Shown in pieces: positions 8,710 to 19,365 of a DNA stretch of 64,000 nt. Below the pieces are notes generated by a model. It was given only the letters and a program-made list of their open reading frames with translations, was not told the origin of the DNA and made no database searches. Both the position numbers and the translations under genes were made by a program. The first letter of the stretch is position 1. The number at the start of each line of letters is the position of its first letter. The stretch covers positions 682,001-746,000 of the forward strand of contig CAWIFQ010000003.1 in assembly GCA_963835495.1 (NCBI GenBank). The letters are read 5' to 3'. This DNA is from Acaudatibacter sp963835495. Its GTDB lineage: Bacteria; Pseudomonadota; Alphaproteobacteria; Caulobacterales; Caulobacteraceae.

Positions 8710-10388
8710 ATGAAGTCGAAGCATTCGCGAACCGGTCTCTTCGCCGGCGTCGGCCTGGGCGCCCTGTTCTGCGCCGGCATGGCGGCGGCGACGCCGGCCG
8801 ATGACGCCGCCCGCGACGCTCGCCTGGCGAAGCTGGAAGCCGCGGTGGCGGCCCTGCAGGGCGTGGCCGCGCAGAACCAGCAGCTGCAGCAGCAGAACGC
8901 CGAACTGAAGGGCGAGGTGGACCAGCTGCAGGCGCAGGTCACCGACCTGAAGGCGACCACCGTCACCCAACTGGACGATGTCCGCCAGACCGCGTCGAAC
9001 CTGCCGAAAGTCACCTTCCCGGGGGGCCGGCCGACCTTCGCCAGCGCCGACGGCAAGTTCACCGCCTCGCTGCGCGGCCAGCTGCAGCTCGACACCGCCG
9101 CCTATCTGCAGAGCGCGGCCGGCCCGACCTCGACGGACTTCCGGCGCGATGGCCCGGCGCTCGGCGCGTCGGCCACAAACGTCGACGCCGCTCACGCCCG
9201 CGACCTCAAGGACGGGACCTTCTTCCGCCGCGCGCGGATCGGGATCGAGGGGACCGCCTTCGGCGACTGGGACTACCGGCTGCTGTTCGACTTCGGCGGA
9301 TCGGGCGTCGAGAACGCCGGCCAGCTCTACGAGGGCTGGGCGCAGTATTCCGGCCTCAAGCCGTTCCACTTCCGCGTTGGCGCCTGGCCGCAGCCGATCG
9401 GGCTGGAAGACCAGATGTCGACCAACGCTCAGATGTTCCTGGAGCGGCCCGGCATCTCGGACGTGGCCCGCAACCTGGCCGCCGGCGATACCCGCATCGG
9501 CGCCGGTGCGTTCGGCTACGACAACTACTGGTTTGTCTCGGCCGACGTGACCGGCCGCACCATCGGCGTGGTCAACACCGGGACCTTCATCACCTCGACC
9601 ACGACCGGCAACGTCGGCACGGCGCAAACCTTCGGCGACCAGGTCGGTTTCGTCGGCCGCGCCGTGTTCACGCCGTTCCACGGCTCGGACTGGCGGGTGA
9701 ACCTGGGCGCCCACGGCAGCTACGTCGATCGGCCCGGCGACACCGCGGGCCCGGCGACCAACGGCCTGATCCCCGTGACCGGTTTCGGCGTGCGCCTGAA
9801 GGACACACCCGAGCTGCGTGTCGACGGCACGCAGTTCATCGATACCGGTTCGCATCCCGGCGCACAACGCCAGCACCATCGGCGGCGAGATCGCGGCCCA
9901 GAAGGGCCCGCTGTTCGCCGAAGCCGAGTACGAGAGCATCCACGTCGACCGCGCCGACAAGATCGCCTCGCCGACCTTCAGCGGCTGGTACCTCGAGGGC
10001 TCGTGGCTGCTCACCGGCGAGAGCCGGCTCTACAATGCCTCGACCGGCGCATTCGACGGCCCGGCGGTCAAGCATCCGTTCTCGCGCAGCGACGGCGGCT
10101 GGGGCGCCTGGGAACTGGCGGCCCGCTACTCCGACGCCAACCTGAACTTCAATCCGGGCGCGCTCGGCTCGGCGCCCGCCACCGACGCCGATCCGCGGCG
10201 GCGACCAGAAGATCTGGTCGGTCGGCCTCAACTGGTACCCGAACCAGGTCTTCCACTTCACGCTCGATTTCGACCACGTCGAGATCGACCGGCTCTCGCC
10301 CAACGCCGCGGTCTACAGCACCCCGGTCGGGGCGCAGATCGGCCAGAGTTACAACGTCGTGGCCATTCGCAGCCAGGCCGCGTTCTGA
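8710..10388 (+). CDS. OprP/OprO-family porin (two frameshifts)
   Basis: An outer-membrane porin of the phosphate-selective O/P family. It has a signal peptide (residues 1-27), a short coiled coil (LAKLEAAVAALQ... to about 80), then the beta-barrel with FRRARIGIEGTAFGDW, LKPFHFRVGAWPQPIGLED and FVSADVTGR motifs, ending SQAAF with the terminal Phe typical of barrels. ATG at 8710 is preferred over GTG at 8668 because the signal peptide starts there and GGGGGAAA precedes it. Two net +1 changes (about 9853 and 10193) interrupt the frame, and repair gives about 558 residues. Its position as first gene before sbp-cysTWA suggests it admits sulfate, not phosphate (inference). Confidence 0.85.
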
Positions 10389-10425
10389 CGCGATCATCAG
10401 ACCACGAACGGAGATACGCAATCCC

Positions 10426-11472
10426 ATGAGCCGACAGTCCGAGAACGCAACCCGCCGCAGCCTGCTCACGGCTCTGGGCGCCGCCGCGATCGGCGTACCC
10501 ATGATGATCGGAGGTCAGGTGCGAGCCCAAGCCAACAAGCCGATCCGCCTGCTCAACGTCAGCTACGATCCGACCCGCGAGCTCTACAAGGACATCAACG
10601 CAGCGTATGCGGACTATTGGCGAGGCCGCACCGGTCAGGTGGTGACCATCGACCAGAGCCACGGCGGCTCCGGCGCCCAGGCGCGGGCGGTGATCGACGG
10701 TCTCGCCGCCGACGTCGTGACGCTGGCGCTGGCCTATGACATCAACTCGATCGCCCAGCGCGCCAAGCTGCTGCCGGCTAACTGGCAGACGCGGCTGCCG
10801 GACAACTCGACCCCCTACACCTCGACCATCGTGTTCCTGGTGCGCAAGGGCAACCCCTGGGGCATCCACGGCTGGACCGACCTGCTGAAGCCGGGGATCA
10901 CGGCGGTCGTGCCGAACCCCAAGACCTCCGGCGGCGCCCGCTGGGCCTACCTCGCGGCCTGGGCCTCGGCGCTGAAGGCGCCGGGCGGCAGCGAGGCCAA
11001 GGCCAGGGACTACGTCACCAACTTCTACAAGCGCGTGCCGGTGCTCGATTCCGGCGCCCGCGGCTCGACCGTCACCTTCGCCCAGCGCGGCATCGGCGAC
11101 GTGCTGGTCTGTTGGGAGAACGAGGCGCACCTGGCGCAGGCCGAGTTCGGCGCCGACAAGTTCGACATCGTCACCCCGCCGATCTCGATCCTGGCCGAGC
11201 CGCCGGTGGCGCTGGTCGACAAGACGGTGGACCGCAAGGGGACCCGAACGGTCGCCACCGGCTATCTCAACTTCCTCTACAGCCCGCTGGCGCAGGACCT
11301 GATCGGCAAGAACTATTACCGCCCGCGCAATCCGCAGGCGGCGGCCAAGTACGCTGCGCGGTTCCCGAAGATCCCGATGGTGACGATCAACGACACCTTC
11401 GGCGGCTGGACCAAGGCCCAGGCGACCCACTTCGCCGACGGCGGCGTGTTCGACCAGATCCACCGGGGCTGA
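10426..11472 (+). CDS. sbp: Periplasmic sulfate-binding protein
   Basis: The 348-residue solute-binding component of the CysTWA sulfate/thiosulfate ABC importer. The N-terminal TRRSLLTALGAAAIGV resembles a twin-arginine or Sec signal. Family landmarks: LLNVSYDPTRELY, DQSHGGSGAQARAV, NPKTSGGARWAYL and the C-terminal DTFGGWTKAQATHF. Intact. It lies 37 bases after the porin, so it is probably in one operon with it. Confidence 0.93.
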   Translation: MSRQSENATRRSLLTALGAAAIGVPMMIGGQVRAQANKPIRLLNVSYDPTRELYKDINAAYADYWRGRTGQVVTIDQSHGGSGAQARAVIDGLAADVVTLALAYDINSIAQRAKLLPANWQTRLPDNSTPYTSTIVFLVRKGNPWGIHGWTDLLKPGITAVVPNPKTSGGARWAYLAAWASALKAPGGSEAKARDYVTNFYKRVPVLDSGARGSTVTFAQRGIGDVLVCWENEAHLAQAEFGADKFDIVTPPISILAEPPVALVDKTVDRKGTRTVATGYLNFLYSPLAQDLIGKNYYRPRNPQAAAKYAARFPKIPMVTINDTFGGWTKAQATHFADGGVFDQIHRG

Positions 11473-11482
11473 ACGCGGCGCC

Positions 11483-12385
11483 ATGACCGCCCAAGGCGCG
11501 ATCTCACCGCGAGCCTCCGCCAGGGCGCTGCCGATCGAGCGGCCGGCGCCGCGCCTCACCCGCTGGCGCGAGCCCTCGATCCTGCCCGGCTTCCCGCTGG
11601 CGCTGGGCGTCACGCTGGCCTACCTCGGCGTGATCGTCGTGCTGCCGCTGACGGCGCTGGCGCTGCGGCCCTGGGAACTGGGCCTGGGCGGGGTCTGGCG
11701 TTCGCTCACCGAGGAGCGGGTGCTGGACGCGCTGAAGCTCAGCTTCGGCGTCTCGGCGCTGGCCGCGCTGGTCAACGCCCCGCTCGGGCTGCTGATCGCC
11801 TGGGTGCTGGTGCGCTACGAGTTTCCCGGGCGGCGGGTGATGGACGCGCTGGTCGACCTGCCGTTCGCCCTGCCGACCGCGGTCGCCGGCATCGCCCTGA
11901 CCGCGCTCTACGCGCCGACCGGGCCGCTCGGCGCACTGGCCGCGAAAGTCGGGATCAAGACCGCCTACACGCCGCTCGGCATCTTCATCGCGCTGCTGTT
12001 CATCGGCCTGCCGTTCGTGGTGCGCCAGGTGCAGCCGATGCTGATCGACTTCGACCAGGAGGTCGAGGAGGCGGCCAAGACCCTGGGCGCGAGCCCGTTC
12101 CAGCGCTTCTCCCAGGTCATGCTGCCGGCGATCGCGCCGGCGCTGCTGAGCGGGGTCGGCCTCGCCTTCGCGCGGGCGGTTGGCGAATACGGTTCGGTGA
12201 TCTTCATCGCCGGCAACATGCCGTACGACTCGGAGATCGCGCCGCTGATCGTGGTGATCCGGCTGGAGCAGTTCGACTACGCCGGCGCCGCCGCGGTCGG
12301 CCTGGCCATGGTGGTGATCTCGTTCGGCAGCCTGCTGCTGATCAATGCCGCCCAGGTGGCGCTCGGAACGCGGCGGCAGGCCTGA
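11483..12385 (+). CDS. cysT: Sulfate ABC transporter permease CysT
   Basis: A 300-residue inner-membrane permease with about six helices and the cytoplasmic coupling EAA loop EEAAKTLGASPFQRFSQVML. LPGFPLALGVTLAYLGVIVVLP is the first membrane segment. It pairs with CysW to form the sulfate channel. The stop overlaps the cysW start by one base, implying translational coupling. Confidence 0.93.
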   Translation: MTAQGAISPRASARALPIERPAPRLTRWREPSILPGFPLALGVTLAYLGVIVVLPLTALALRPWELGLGGVWRSLTEERVLDALKLSFGVSALAALVNAPLGLLIAWVLVRYEFPGRRVMDALVDLPFALPTAVAGIALTALYAPTGPLGALAAKVGIKTAYTPLGIFIALLFIGLPFVVRQVQPMLIDFDQEVEEAAKTLGASPFQRFSQVMLPAIAPALLSGVGLAFARAVGEYGSVIFIAGNMPYDSEIAPLIVVIRLEQFDYAGAAAVGLAMVVISFGSLLLINAAQVALGTRRQA

Positions 12386-13221
12386 TGCCGTTCAAGATCC
12401 GTCTGCCGGGCCTTGCGCCCTTGATGCTCGCGTTCGCCGTGGCGGTGATGAGCCTCTTGATCATCATGCCGCTGGGCGTGGTCTTCAGCGAGGCCTTCGC
12501 CAAGGGGACGTCGACCTACCTGGCCTCGTTCAACGAGCCGGACCTCTGGGCCGCGATCCGGCTGACCCTGCTGGTGGCGGCGATCTCGGTGCCGCTGAAC
12601 GCCGTCTTTGGCCTGGCCGCCGCCTGGTGCATCGCCAAGTTCGAGTTCCGCGGCAAGAGCCTGCTGTTGGCGATCATCGACCTGCCGTTCTCGATGTCGC
12701 CGGTGGTCTCGGGCCTGGTCTGGGTGCTGCTGTTCGGCGCGCAGGGCTGGTTCGGCCAGTGGCTGATCGACCACGACATCAAGATCATCTTCGACGTCAG
12801 CGGCATCGTCCTGGCGACCATCACCGTCACCCTGCCGTTCGTCGCCCGCGAGCTGATCCCGCTGATGCAGGACCAGGGGACCGACGAGGAGGCCGCGGCC
12901 GTCACGCTGGGCGCCGGCGGCTTCACCGTCTTCCGCCAGATCACCCTGCCGAACGTGCGCTGGGCGCTGCTCTACGGCGTGCTGCTGTGTAACGCCCGGG
13001 CGATGGGCGAGTTCGGCGCCGTCTCCGTGGTCTCGGGCAAGATCCGCGGTCTCACCAACACACTGCCCCTGCACATAGAGGCGCTCTACAATGACTATGA
13101 CTTCGTCGGCGCGTTCGCCGCGGCCTCGCTTCTCGCTTCGCTCGGACTTGTCACCCTCGTCCTCAAGACTGGCCTCGAATGGCGCTATTCCGATGAACTC
13201 GCCCATGCCCGCAAACGATGA
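12385..13221 (+). CDS. cysW: Sulfate ABC transporter permease CysW
   Basis: A 278-residue second permease subunit. It has the EAA coupling motif DEEAAAVTLGAGGFTVFRQI and the family segment ARAMGEFGAVSVVSGKIRG close to the C-terminus. Intact. It overlaps cysT by one base and cysA by about 29 bases. Confidence 0.93.
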   Translation: MPFKIRLPGLAPLMLAFAVAVMSLLIIMPLGVVFSEAFAKGTSTYLASFNEPDLWAAIRLTLLVAAISVPLNAVFGLAAAWCIAKFEFRGKSLLLAIIDLPFSMSPVVSGLVWVLLFGAQGWFGQWLIDHDIKIIFDVSGIVLATITVTLPFVARELIPLMQDQGTDEEAAAVTLGAGGFTVFRQITLPNVRWALLYGVLLCNARAMGEFGAVSVVSGKIRGLTNTLPLHIEALYNDYDFVGAFAAASLLASLGLVTLVLKTGLEWRYSDELAHARKR

Positions 13222-14299
13222 GGGTGACGCCGCGCTGGCGCTGGAGATCACCGGGATTTCCAAGTCCTTCGGCCGCTATCCGGCGCTGAAGGACGTTTCG
13301 TTTGCGGCCGCCGACCGCGAGTTCCTGGCGCTGCTGGGCCCGTCGGGCTCGGGCAAGACCACGCTGCTGCGGGTGCTGGCCGGGTTGGAACAGCCGGACG
13401 CCGGCGAGGTGCGCTTCGGCGGCGCGGACTACCTGGCGATTCCGGCACGGCGGCGGCGCGCCGGCATGGTGTTCCAGCACTATGCGCTGTTTCGGCACAT
13501 GACCGTGGCGCAGAACATCGCCTTCGGGCTGAAGGTGCGGCCGAGGGCCGATCGGCCGTCGACGACCGAGATCAGGAAGCGGGTCGGCGACCTGCTCGAC
13601 CTCGTACAGTTGGCCGGTCTCGACAAGCGCTATCCGGCGCAGCTTTCCGGCGGCCAGCGGCAGCGGGTGGCGCTGGCCCGGGCGCTGGCGATCGAGCCGC
13701 GCATGCTGCTGCTCGACGAGCCGTTCGGCGCGCTGGACGCGCAGGTGCGCCGCGACCTGCGCCACTGGCTGCGCGAGGTGCACGACCGCGCCGGCGTCAC
13801 CACGGTGTTCGTCACCCACGACCAGGAGGAGGCGCTCGACCTCGCCGACCGCGTGGCGATCCTGCGCGACGGCAGGTTGATCCAGCTCGGCAAGCCGCAG
13901 GAGCTGTACGACCATCCCGCCAGCGCCTTCGTCTACGACTTCCTCGGCCCCTCGTGCCGGCTGCCCGGTGTGGTGGACGAGGGACGCCTGCGGGTCGGCG
14001 ACTGGGTGACACCGGCCGCGGACGATGCGCCGCGGGGCGAGGTCGACGTCTATTTCCGTCCCGACGAGATCGAGTTCGCCCCGGCCGACGGCGCCGGCCT
14101 GGCGGCGCAGGTGCGCGGTGCGGCGGCGCGCGGGCCGCAGATCCGCATCGACTGTCTGGTCGAGGGCAAGCCGCTGGAGCTGCAGGTGCGCGACGTGATC
14201 GCCCCGGCCGGCGTCGCGCTCGGCCTCTCGGTCCGCTTCCGGCCGACGCGGGTGAAGCTCTACCCGCGCAGCGCCGAGCCGGCCGTCACGTCGCCCTGA
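13193..14299 (+). CDS. cysA: Sulfate ABC transporter ATP-binding protein CysA
   Basis: A 368-residue ATPase: Walker A GPSGSGKTT, Q-loop MVFQHYALFRHMT, signature LSGGQRQRVALARAL, Walker B MLLLDEPFGALD and the H-loop VFVTHDQEEA, followed by a TOBE-like regulatory domain (about 240-355). The ATG at 13193 overlaps the end of cysW; 13205 is an alternative. The 3' end overlaps the convergent permease gene by 14 bases. Confidence 0.93.
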   Translation: MNSPMPANDEGDAALALEITGISKSFGRYPALKDVSFAAADREFLALLGPSGSGKTTLLRVLAGLEQPDAGEVRFGGADYLAIPARRRRAGMVFQHYALFRHMTVAQNIAFGLKVRPRADRPSTTEIRKRVGDLLDLVQLAGLDKRYPAQLSGGQRQRVALARALAIEPRMLLLDEPFGALDAQVRRDLRHWLREVHDRAGVTTVFVTHDQEEALDLADRVAILRDGRLIQLGKPQELYDHPASAFVYDFLGPSCRLPGVVDEGRLRVGDWVTPAADDAPRGEVDVYFRPDEIEFAPADGAGLAAQVRGAAARGPQIRIDCLVEGKPLELQVRDVIAPAGVALGLSVRFRPTRVKLYPRSAEPAVTSP

Positions 14300-15456
14300 G
14301 CGCGGTGGCGACCGGCAGCCGCGCGGCGCGGACCGCCGGGGCGAGGCCGCCGATCAGCCCGATCACCAGCGCCCAGACTAGCCCCAGGATCACCAGGCCC
14401 GGCGTCACGTCCATGGCGAAGGAGACGCCGCCCATCGCGATGTCGTGGTTGTTGAACAGCAGCCAGGCCACGCCCGGCGCCCAGCAGCGCGCCGGGGATG
14501 GCCAGCACCAGCAACTCCAGGATCACCGAGATCACCACCGCGGTCCCGCCGAAGCCGATCGCCCGCAGCGTGGCGATCTCGCGTTTTCGCGCGTCGACCG
14601 CCGAGTACATGGTGTTGAGCGCCCCGAACACGACGCCCACCGCCATCACCCCGCCGACGAAATAGCCGACGAAGGCGAGCACGCCGGTCAGGCTCTTCAG
14701 CTGGTCGCGGTAGTAGTCGGACAGCAGCTTCACCTGCACCTGCAGCTGCGGATTGCTGGTGATGGCGTCCTTGAACTTGCGGAACGAGGCGGGGGAGTCG
14801 AGCTGGACGCCGACGCTCTGGTAGGCGGTGCGGTTGAACGCAGCCAGCACCGTGTCGGCGTCGGCGGCGATGGCGTTCTCGTCGATGCCGCCCGCGTCTT
14901 CATAGGCGCCGACGACCTTCCACGGCGTGCCGCGCAGTTTCACCGTGTCGCCGACGTTGAGGTTCTTGTAGGTGCGCTGCGCGGCCTTGCCGACGATCAG
15001 CTCGTGCAGGCCGGCGGTGAACTGGCGCCCCGCGATCAGGTGCAGGGTCGCCTTGTTCATCTCTCGGCCGATGTCGCCGGTGCCGCGGAACAGCACGTTG
15101 TTGGTGCCGCCGCCGACCTTGTTCTCCAGCTCCACCACCACGGCGGCGAGCGGCTGGACCATCGGGCGTCCGGCGGGATCGCGCTTGACGCCCGGGGCCT
15201 GGGCGATCTGGGCCACATCGGCGCGGGTGAACGAGCCCATGTACTCCGAGGCGCCCGACGACAGCACGACGGCGCGGTCGGGCTGATCGTTCTGCAGCAC
15301 CGAGTGCATCACGCCCTCGCCGACGGCGAGCAGCGACAGCATCACCGCGATCACCGTCGCGACGCCGATCACGGTCACCAGCGAGGCGCCGGCTCTAGAG
15401 GGCAGGGCGGCGAGGTTCATCGCGCTGACCGCCCAGATTTCGCGAAACAGGCTCAT
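14286..15456 (-). CDS. ABC transporter permease, MacB/FtsX type (frameshifted)
   Basis: A membrane protein with the MacB_PCD/FtsX layout: an N-terminal helix (SLVTVIGVATVIAVMLSLLAVG), a periplasmic domain of about 230 residues, and three C-terminal helices with the typical ARKREIATLRAIGF coupling segment. Near 14489 one extra G in the coding strand breaks the frame just before VAWLLFNNHD, and repair gives 389 residues. It forms an operon with the permease, ATPase and HlyD genes. The substrate is unknown. Confidence 0.85.
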
Positions 15457-15467
15457 GGCGGTCTCCT

Positions 15468-16615
15468 CTAGCGGCCGGCCAGGGCGTCGACGATGGAGAG
15501 GCGCATGCCGCGCAGCGCTGGCGGCAGGCCGCTGACGATCGCCAGCCCCACGGCCAGCATCAGGCCCACCAGCAGCACCGGTCCCGCGTGGATGTTGAAA
15601 CCGATGCTGGCCTTGACCAGCGGGAATACCAGCGTCGCCAGGCCAAGGCCGATGGCGGCCGAGACGAGGCAGAGGATCAGCGCCTCGGCCAGCACCAGCA
15701 TCATCACCGCGGTATCGGTGAAGCCGAGCGTCTTCAGCACCGCCAGCTCCGGCGTGCGCTCCCGCACCGACTGCATCATCACCGCGCCGACCGAGAACAG
15801 CAGGGCGAAGAACACGGCGCCGACGATGGCGCGGACCACGAACCCGATGTCGCCGATCTGCTTGAGCGAGTCGGCCGCCAGTTGGCGCTCGCTCTCGGTC
15901 TTGGTCTCGTCCGGCGAATTGGCGAACAGGGCGTCGATCCGATTGGCCACCGCGCTCCCCTGCGTCGGATCGGTCAGTCGGATCAGGAAGATGCTGGTCG
16001 TCCCGTTCGATTGCGTGCGGCCCTGGTCGAGGTAGTCGTAGTTCACCAGCAGCGACGAGCCGAAGAAGATGTCTCGGGGGTTGGACTTGTAGATGGCGAC
16101 GACGTCGAGCGGCCAGACATTGGTGCCGTCGTGATTGGTCCAGAAGTACGACTTGAGCGGCATGCGGTCGCCGACCTTCAGCTGGTAGAGCGCGGCTACG
16201 TTCGCCGGCACGATCACGCCGGAGCGCTTGTTCTTCAGGGCGGCGATGTCGGCCGGCGGGATCACCTCGTCGGTGTTGGCGGCTGCGAAGCTGTCGGGAT
16301 CGACCGCGAACCCGCGCATGTTGATCGGCTGCGAGGTGCGAAAGCCGCCGTGGAAGACCACGACCGGCGCGGCGGCGCGCACGCCCTGCACCGTGCGGAT
16401 CTGCGGCAGCTGCGACATCGGCAGCGGCTCGAGCTGGCTGATCCGGCTCTGCGTCACCAGCACGTCGGCGTGGGTGTCGGCGACGGTCGAGCCGATGCCG
16501 GAGACGAAGCCCTGCAGCAGGCCGTAGAGCAGGAAGGCGTTGACGATCGAGAGCAGGGTCAGCGTGGCGCGCCCCGGCCTGCGCCAGACCCCGGCCCAGA
16601 CCAGGTGGAGGAACT

Positions 16616-16619
<4 letters not shown>
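15468..16619 (-). CDS. ABC transporter permease, MacB/FtsX type
   Basis: A 383-residue permease with the same fold as its downstream neighbour: first helix TLLSIVNAFLLYGLLQGF, periplasmic domain, then VRERTPELAVLKTLGFTDT and two to three closing helices, ending LRGMRLSIVDALAGR. The GTG start at 16619 overlaps the stop of the ATPase gene (GTGA), which fixes it. Two non-identical permeases suggest a heterodimeric channel like LolCE. Confidence 0.87.
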
Positions 16620-17308
<689 letters not shown>

Positions 17309-17350
17309 CGGCGTTTCCCCTTCAGAGCATGTTGAAAACCTCCCACGTCA

Positions 17351-17441
17351 TGGCCGGGCTTGTCCCGGCCACCTATGAACGCGGCTGCGCGACTGCGTGC
17401 ATGGGTTGCCGGCACTCCGCGCTTCGCGCTCCAGCCGGCAA
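17351..17441. repeat. Palindromic intergenic element (two hairpins)
   Basis: TGGCCGGG-cttgt-CCCGGCCA (17351-17371) is a perfect 8-bp hairpin. A second pair, TTGCCGGC (17406-17413) and GCCGGCAA (17434-17441), encloses another hairpin. The core resembles the CCGGG/CCCGG hairpins near 49.7 and 58.8 kb. Confidence 0.6.
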
Positions 17442-17476
17442 TGACGTTGAACGGGGTTCCGTTTGATCTCAATTCT

Positions 17477-18745
17477 CTAGTCCGGCTTGGTCTTGGCGAT
17501 CTTGACGCCGGCGCCGTCTTTCAGCTTGTCCGCGCCTTCCACGGCGACGGTCTCGCCGGGCGCGAGGCCGGCGACGACGATCTGGCCCTGGGTGTTGCGG
17601 TCGCCTAGCCGCACGGCGCGGCGTTCGGCGCGGCCGCTGGCGATGACGAACACCACCGCCTGGCCGCCGTCCTCGGTCTGCACCGCGTCAGGCGGGACGA
17701 TCACGGCACGGGTGGGCGCCGCAGCGGCGGTCTTGTCGGGCGCGGGGCTGAGGAAGGCGACGTGCGCGCCCATCTCCGGGACGATGCGCGGGTCCTTGAC
17801 CTTGAACCCGACCCGCACCGTGACCGTCGCCTTGGAGCGGTCGGCGGTCGGGATCACGGTGATCACCTGCGCCGGGATTTCCCAGTCCGGATAGGCGTTC
17901 AGCTTGACGCTGGCCGGCATGCCCGGCGTCACCCGGCTGATGAAGCTCTCGGCGACGTCGACCTCGACCTCGAGGCTGTCCATGTCGACGATGGTGCAGA
18001 TGCCGGTGCGGGTGAAGCCGCCGCCGGCGACCGGCGCCACGATCTCGCCCGGCTGGGCCGCGGTGGCGGTGACGACGCCGGCGAACGGCGCGCGCACCAC
18101 GGTGTCGTCCTCCCCGCGCCGGAACACCTCGACCGTGGTCCTGGCCGTCGCCGCCTGCCGCTCGGCCAGGGCGAGGTTCTCGCGGGCGGAGTCGTAGCCG
18201 GCCTGCGCCGCTTCCAGGTCCTGCTGGCTCAGCCAGCCGCTGGCGTGCAGGCTGCGGCTGCGCGCGTACTTCGGGGCGGCCTCCGCCAGCGACACCTGCG
18301 CCACCCGGATGCTCTCCTGCGCTGCCGCCGCCTGCGCCGTGGCCTGATTCAGCGCCGCCTTGGCGTTGGAATCATCGATGGTGGCGATCACCTGGCCGGC
18401 GGCGACGTGCTGGCCCTCCTGGATCAGCACCTGCGCCACCTTGCCGGCGACCTTGGCCGAGACGGTCGCCTCGCGCCGCGCCACCACATAGCCTGAGGCG
18501 TCGAGCAGCGCGCCGCCCTGAGCGGCAGCGCCGCTCCAGGCCGGTTTCGCGTCGGCTGTCTCGACCTCGGTCAGGTCCGGCCGGGCGACGAGGAACCAGA
18601 CCGCCGCGGCGCCGATCAGGATGACGACGGCGGCGATTGCGATCAGCAGCGGCCAGCGTCCGCCGCCTTCGCCCCGCCGACGCCGCCGGCCCGGCGGGGG
18701 ATCGCGATCGATCTTCAGCTGTCCGACCAGACCGTCGCGACTCAT
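17477..18745 (-). CDS. HlyD/RND-type periplasmic adaptor (membrane fusion protein)
   Basis: A 422-residue adaptor: cytoplasmic Arg-rich tail, one transmembrane anchor (about 30-52, LLIAIAAVVILIGAAAVWFLV), the first lipoyl half (GYVVARREATVSAKVAGKV), an alpha-helical hairpin (about 110-190), the second lipoyl half (VVRAPFAGVVTATAAQPGE) and beta-barrel/membrane-proximal domains. It links the inner-membrane ABC complex to an outer-membrane partner not encoded here. It is the first gene of the minus-strand operon, and its start faces the BlaI-type repressor. Confidence 0.9.
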   Translation of the reverse strand: MSRDGLVGQLKIDRDPPPGRRRRRGEGGGRWPLLIAIAAVVILIGAAAVWFLVARPDLTEVETADAKPAWSGAAAQGGALLDASGYVVARREATVSAKVAGKVAQVLIQEGQHVAAGQVIATIDDSNAKAALNQATAQAAAAQESIRVAQVSLAEAAPKYARSRSLHASGWLSQQDLEAAQAGYDSARENLALAERQAATARTTVEVFRRGEDDTVVRAPFAGVVTATAAQPGEIVAPVAGGGFTRTGICTIVDMDSLEVEVDVAESFISRVTPGMPASVKLNAYPDWEIPAQVITVIPTADRSKATVTVRVGFKVKDPRIVPEMGAHVAFLSPAPDKTAAAAPTRAVIVPPDAVQTEDGGQAVVFVIASGRAERRAVRLGDRNTQGQIVVAGLAPGETVAVEGADKLKDGAGVKIAKTKPD

Positions 18746-18944
18746 CCGGCGGCTCGTCGGTTGGCCGCCGGGCGGAGCTCGCGTTGGCGCCTCTGCCCAC
18801 CCATGATTGTCCCCATCCCGACCGACAAAGTCGCGGTTCGCCAGCTTGTCGCCAAGTTAAATCGCGGCAAACCGTTGTTTCGTGCGGTCGGGACCGGTTT
18901 CAGGATCGGCGGCGGGATCGGTCGCACCTCATCTGGCCAGTAGC

Positions 18945-18993
18945 TTGACAGTCGGATTTACGGTCGTAATCTCACGTGGAATTACGGATGTAA
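18945..18993 (+). promoter_or_regulatory. Promoter region with two BlaI/MecI-like operators
   Basis: Two palindromes of the same form, TTACG-GT-CGTAA (18958-18969) and TTAC-GGAT-GTAA (18982-18993), have centres 24 bp apart. A TTGACA (18945-18950) lies just upstream. The second palindrome touches the ATG at 18994. BlaI/MecI/CopY repressors bind short TTAC(A)/(T)GTAA palindromes, so autoregulation by the adjacent gene is likely, and control of the divergent HlyD operon is possible. Confidence 0.7.
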
Positions 18994-19365
18994 ATGGCGA
19001 TGCGGATCACGACGGCGGAGAGTCAGGTCATGGAGGCGCTCTGGCGCGGCGGGCCGATGACGTCGGACGAGCTGGTCGCCGATGTCGCGCAGCGCCAGGC
19101 CTGGGGCGAGGCCACGGTGAAGACGCTGATCAACAGGCTGCTGAAGAAGCGCGCGATCGCCTCGGGCCGCGAGGACGGACGCCACCGCTACAGCGCCCTG
19201 CTGCAACGCTCGGACTATGTCCAGGCCGAGAGCCAGGGGCTGCTCGATCGCCTGTTCGACGGCCAGCTGGCGCCGCTGGTCTCCCATTTCGCCGAGCACC
19301 GGGCGCTGAAGCCTGACGACGTCGCGCGGCTGAAGCGCCTGATCGAGGAGCTGGACGATCGCTAA
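18994..19365 (+). CDS. BlaI/MecI/CopY-family winged-helix repressor
   Basis: A 123-residue Penicillinase_R-family protein: ITTAESQVMEALWRGGPMTSDELV, then the recognition helix region WGEATVKTLINRLLKKRAIAS and the wing GREDGRHRYSALL, with a C-terminal dimerisation helix. The usual partner, a BlaR1/M56 membrane protease, is not found downstream, so inducer and target are unclear. ATG 18994 or 19000 could be the start. Confidence 0.88.
   Translation: MAMRITTAESQVMEALWRGGPMTSDELVADVAQRQAWGEATVKTLINRLLKKRAIASGREDGRHRYSALLQRSDYVQAESQGLLDRLFDGQLAPLVSHFAEHRALKPDDVARLKRLIEELDDR

Noticed and set aside
8668..11472. A continuous 934-codon frame joining the porin and the sulfate-binding protein
   Set aside because: The middle third is out-of-frame porin sequence. 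Two +1 changes in the porin and an independent ATG with a signal peptide at 10426 show two separate genes.
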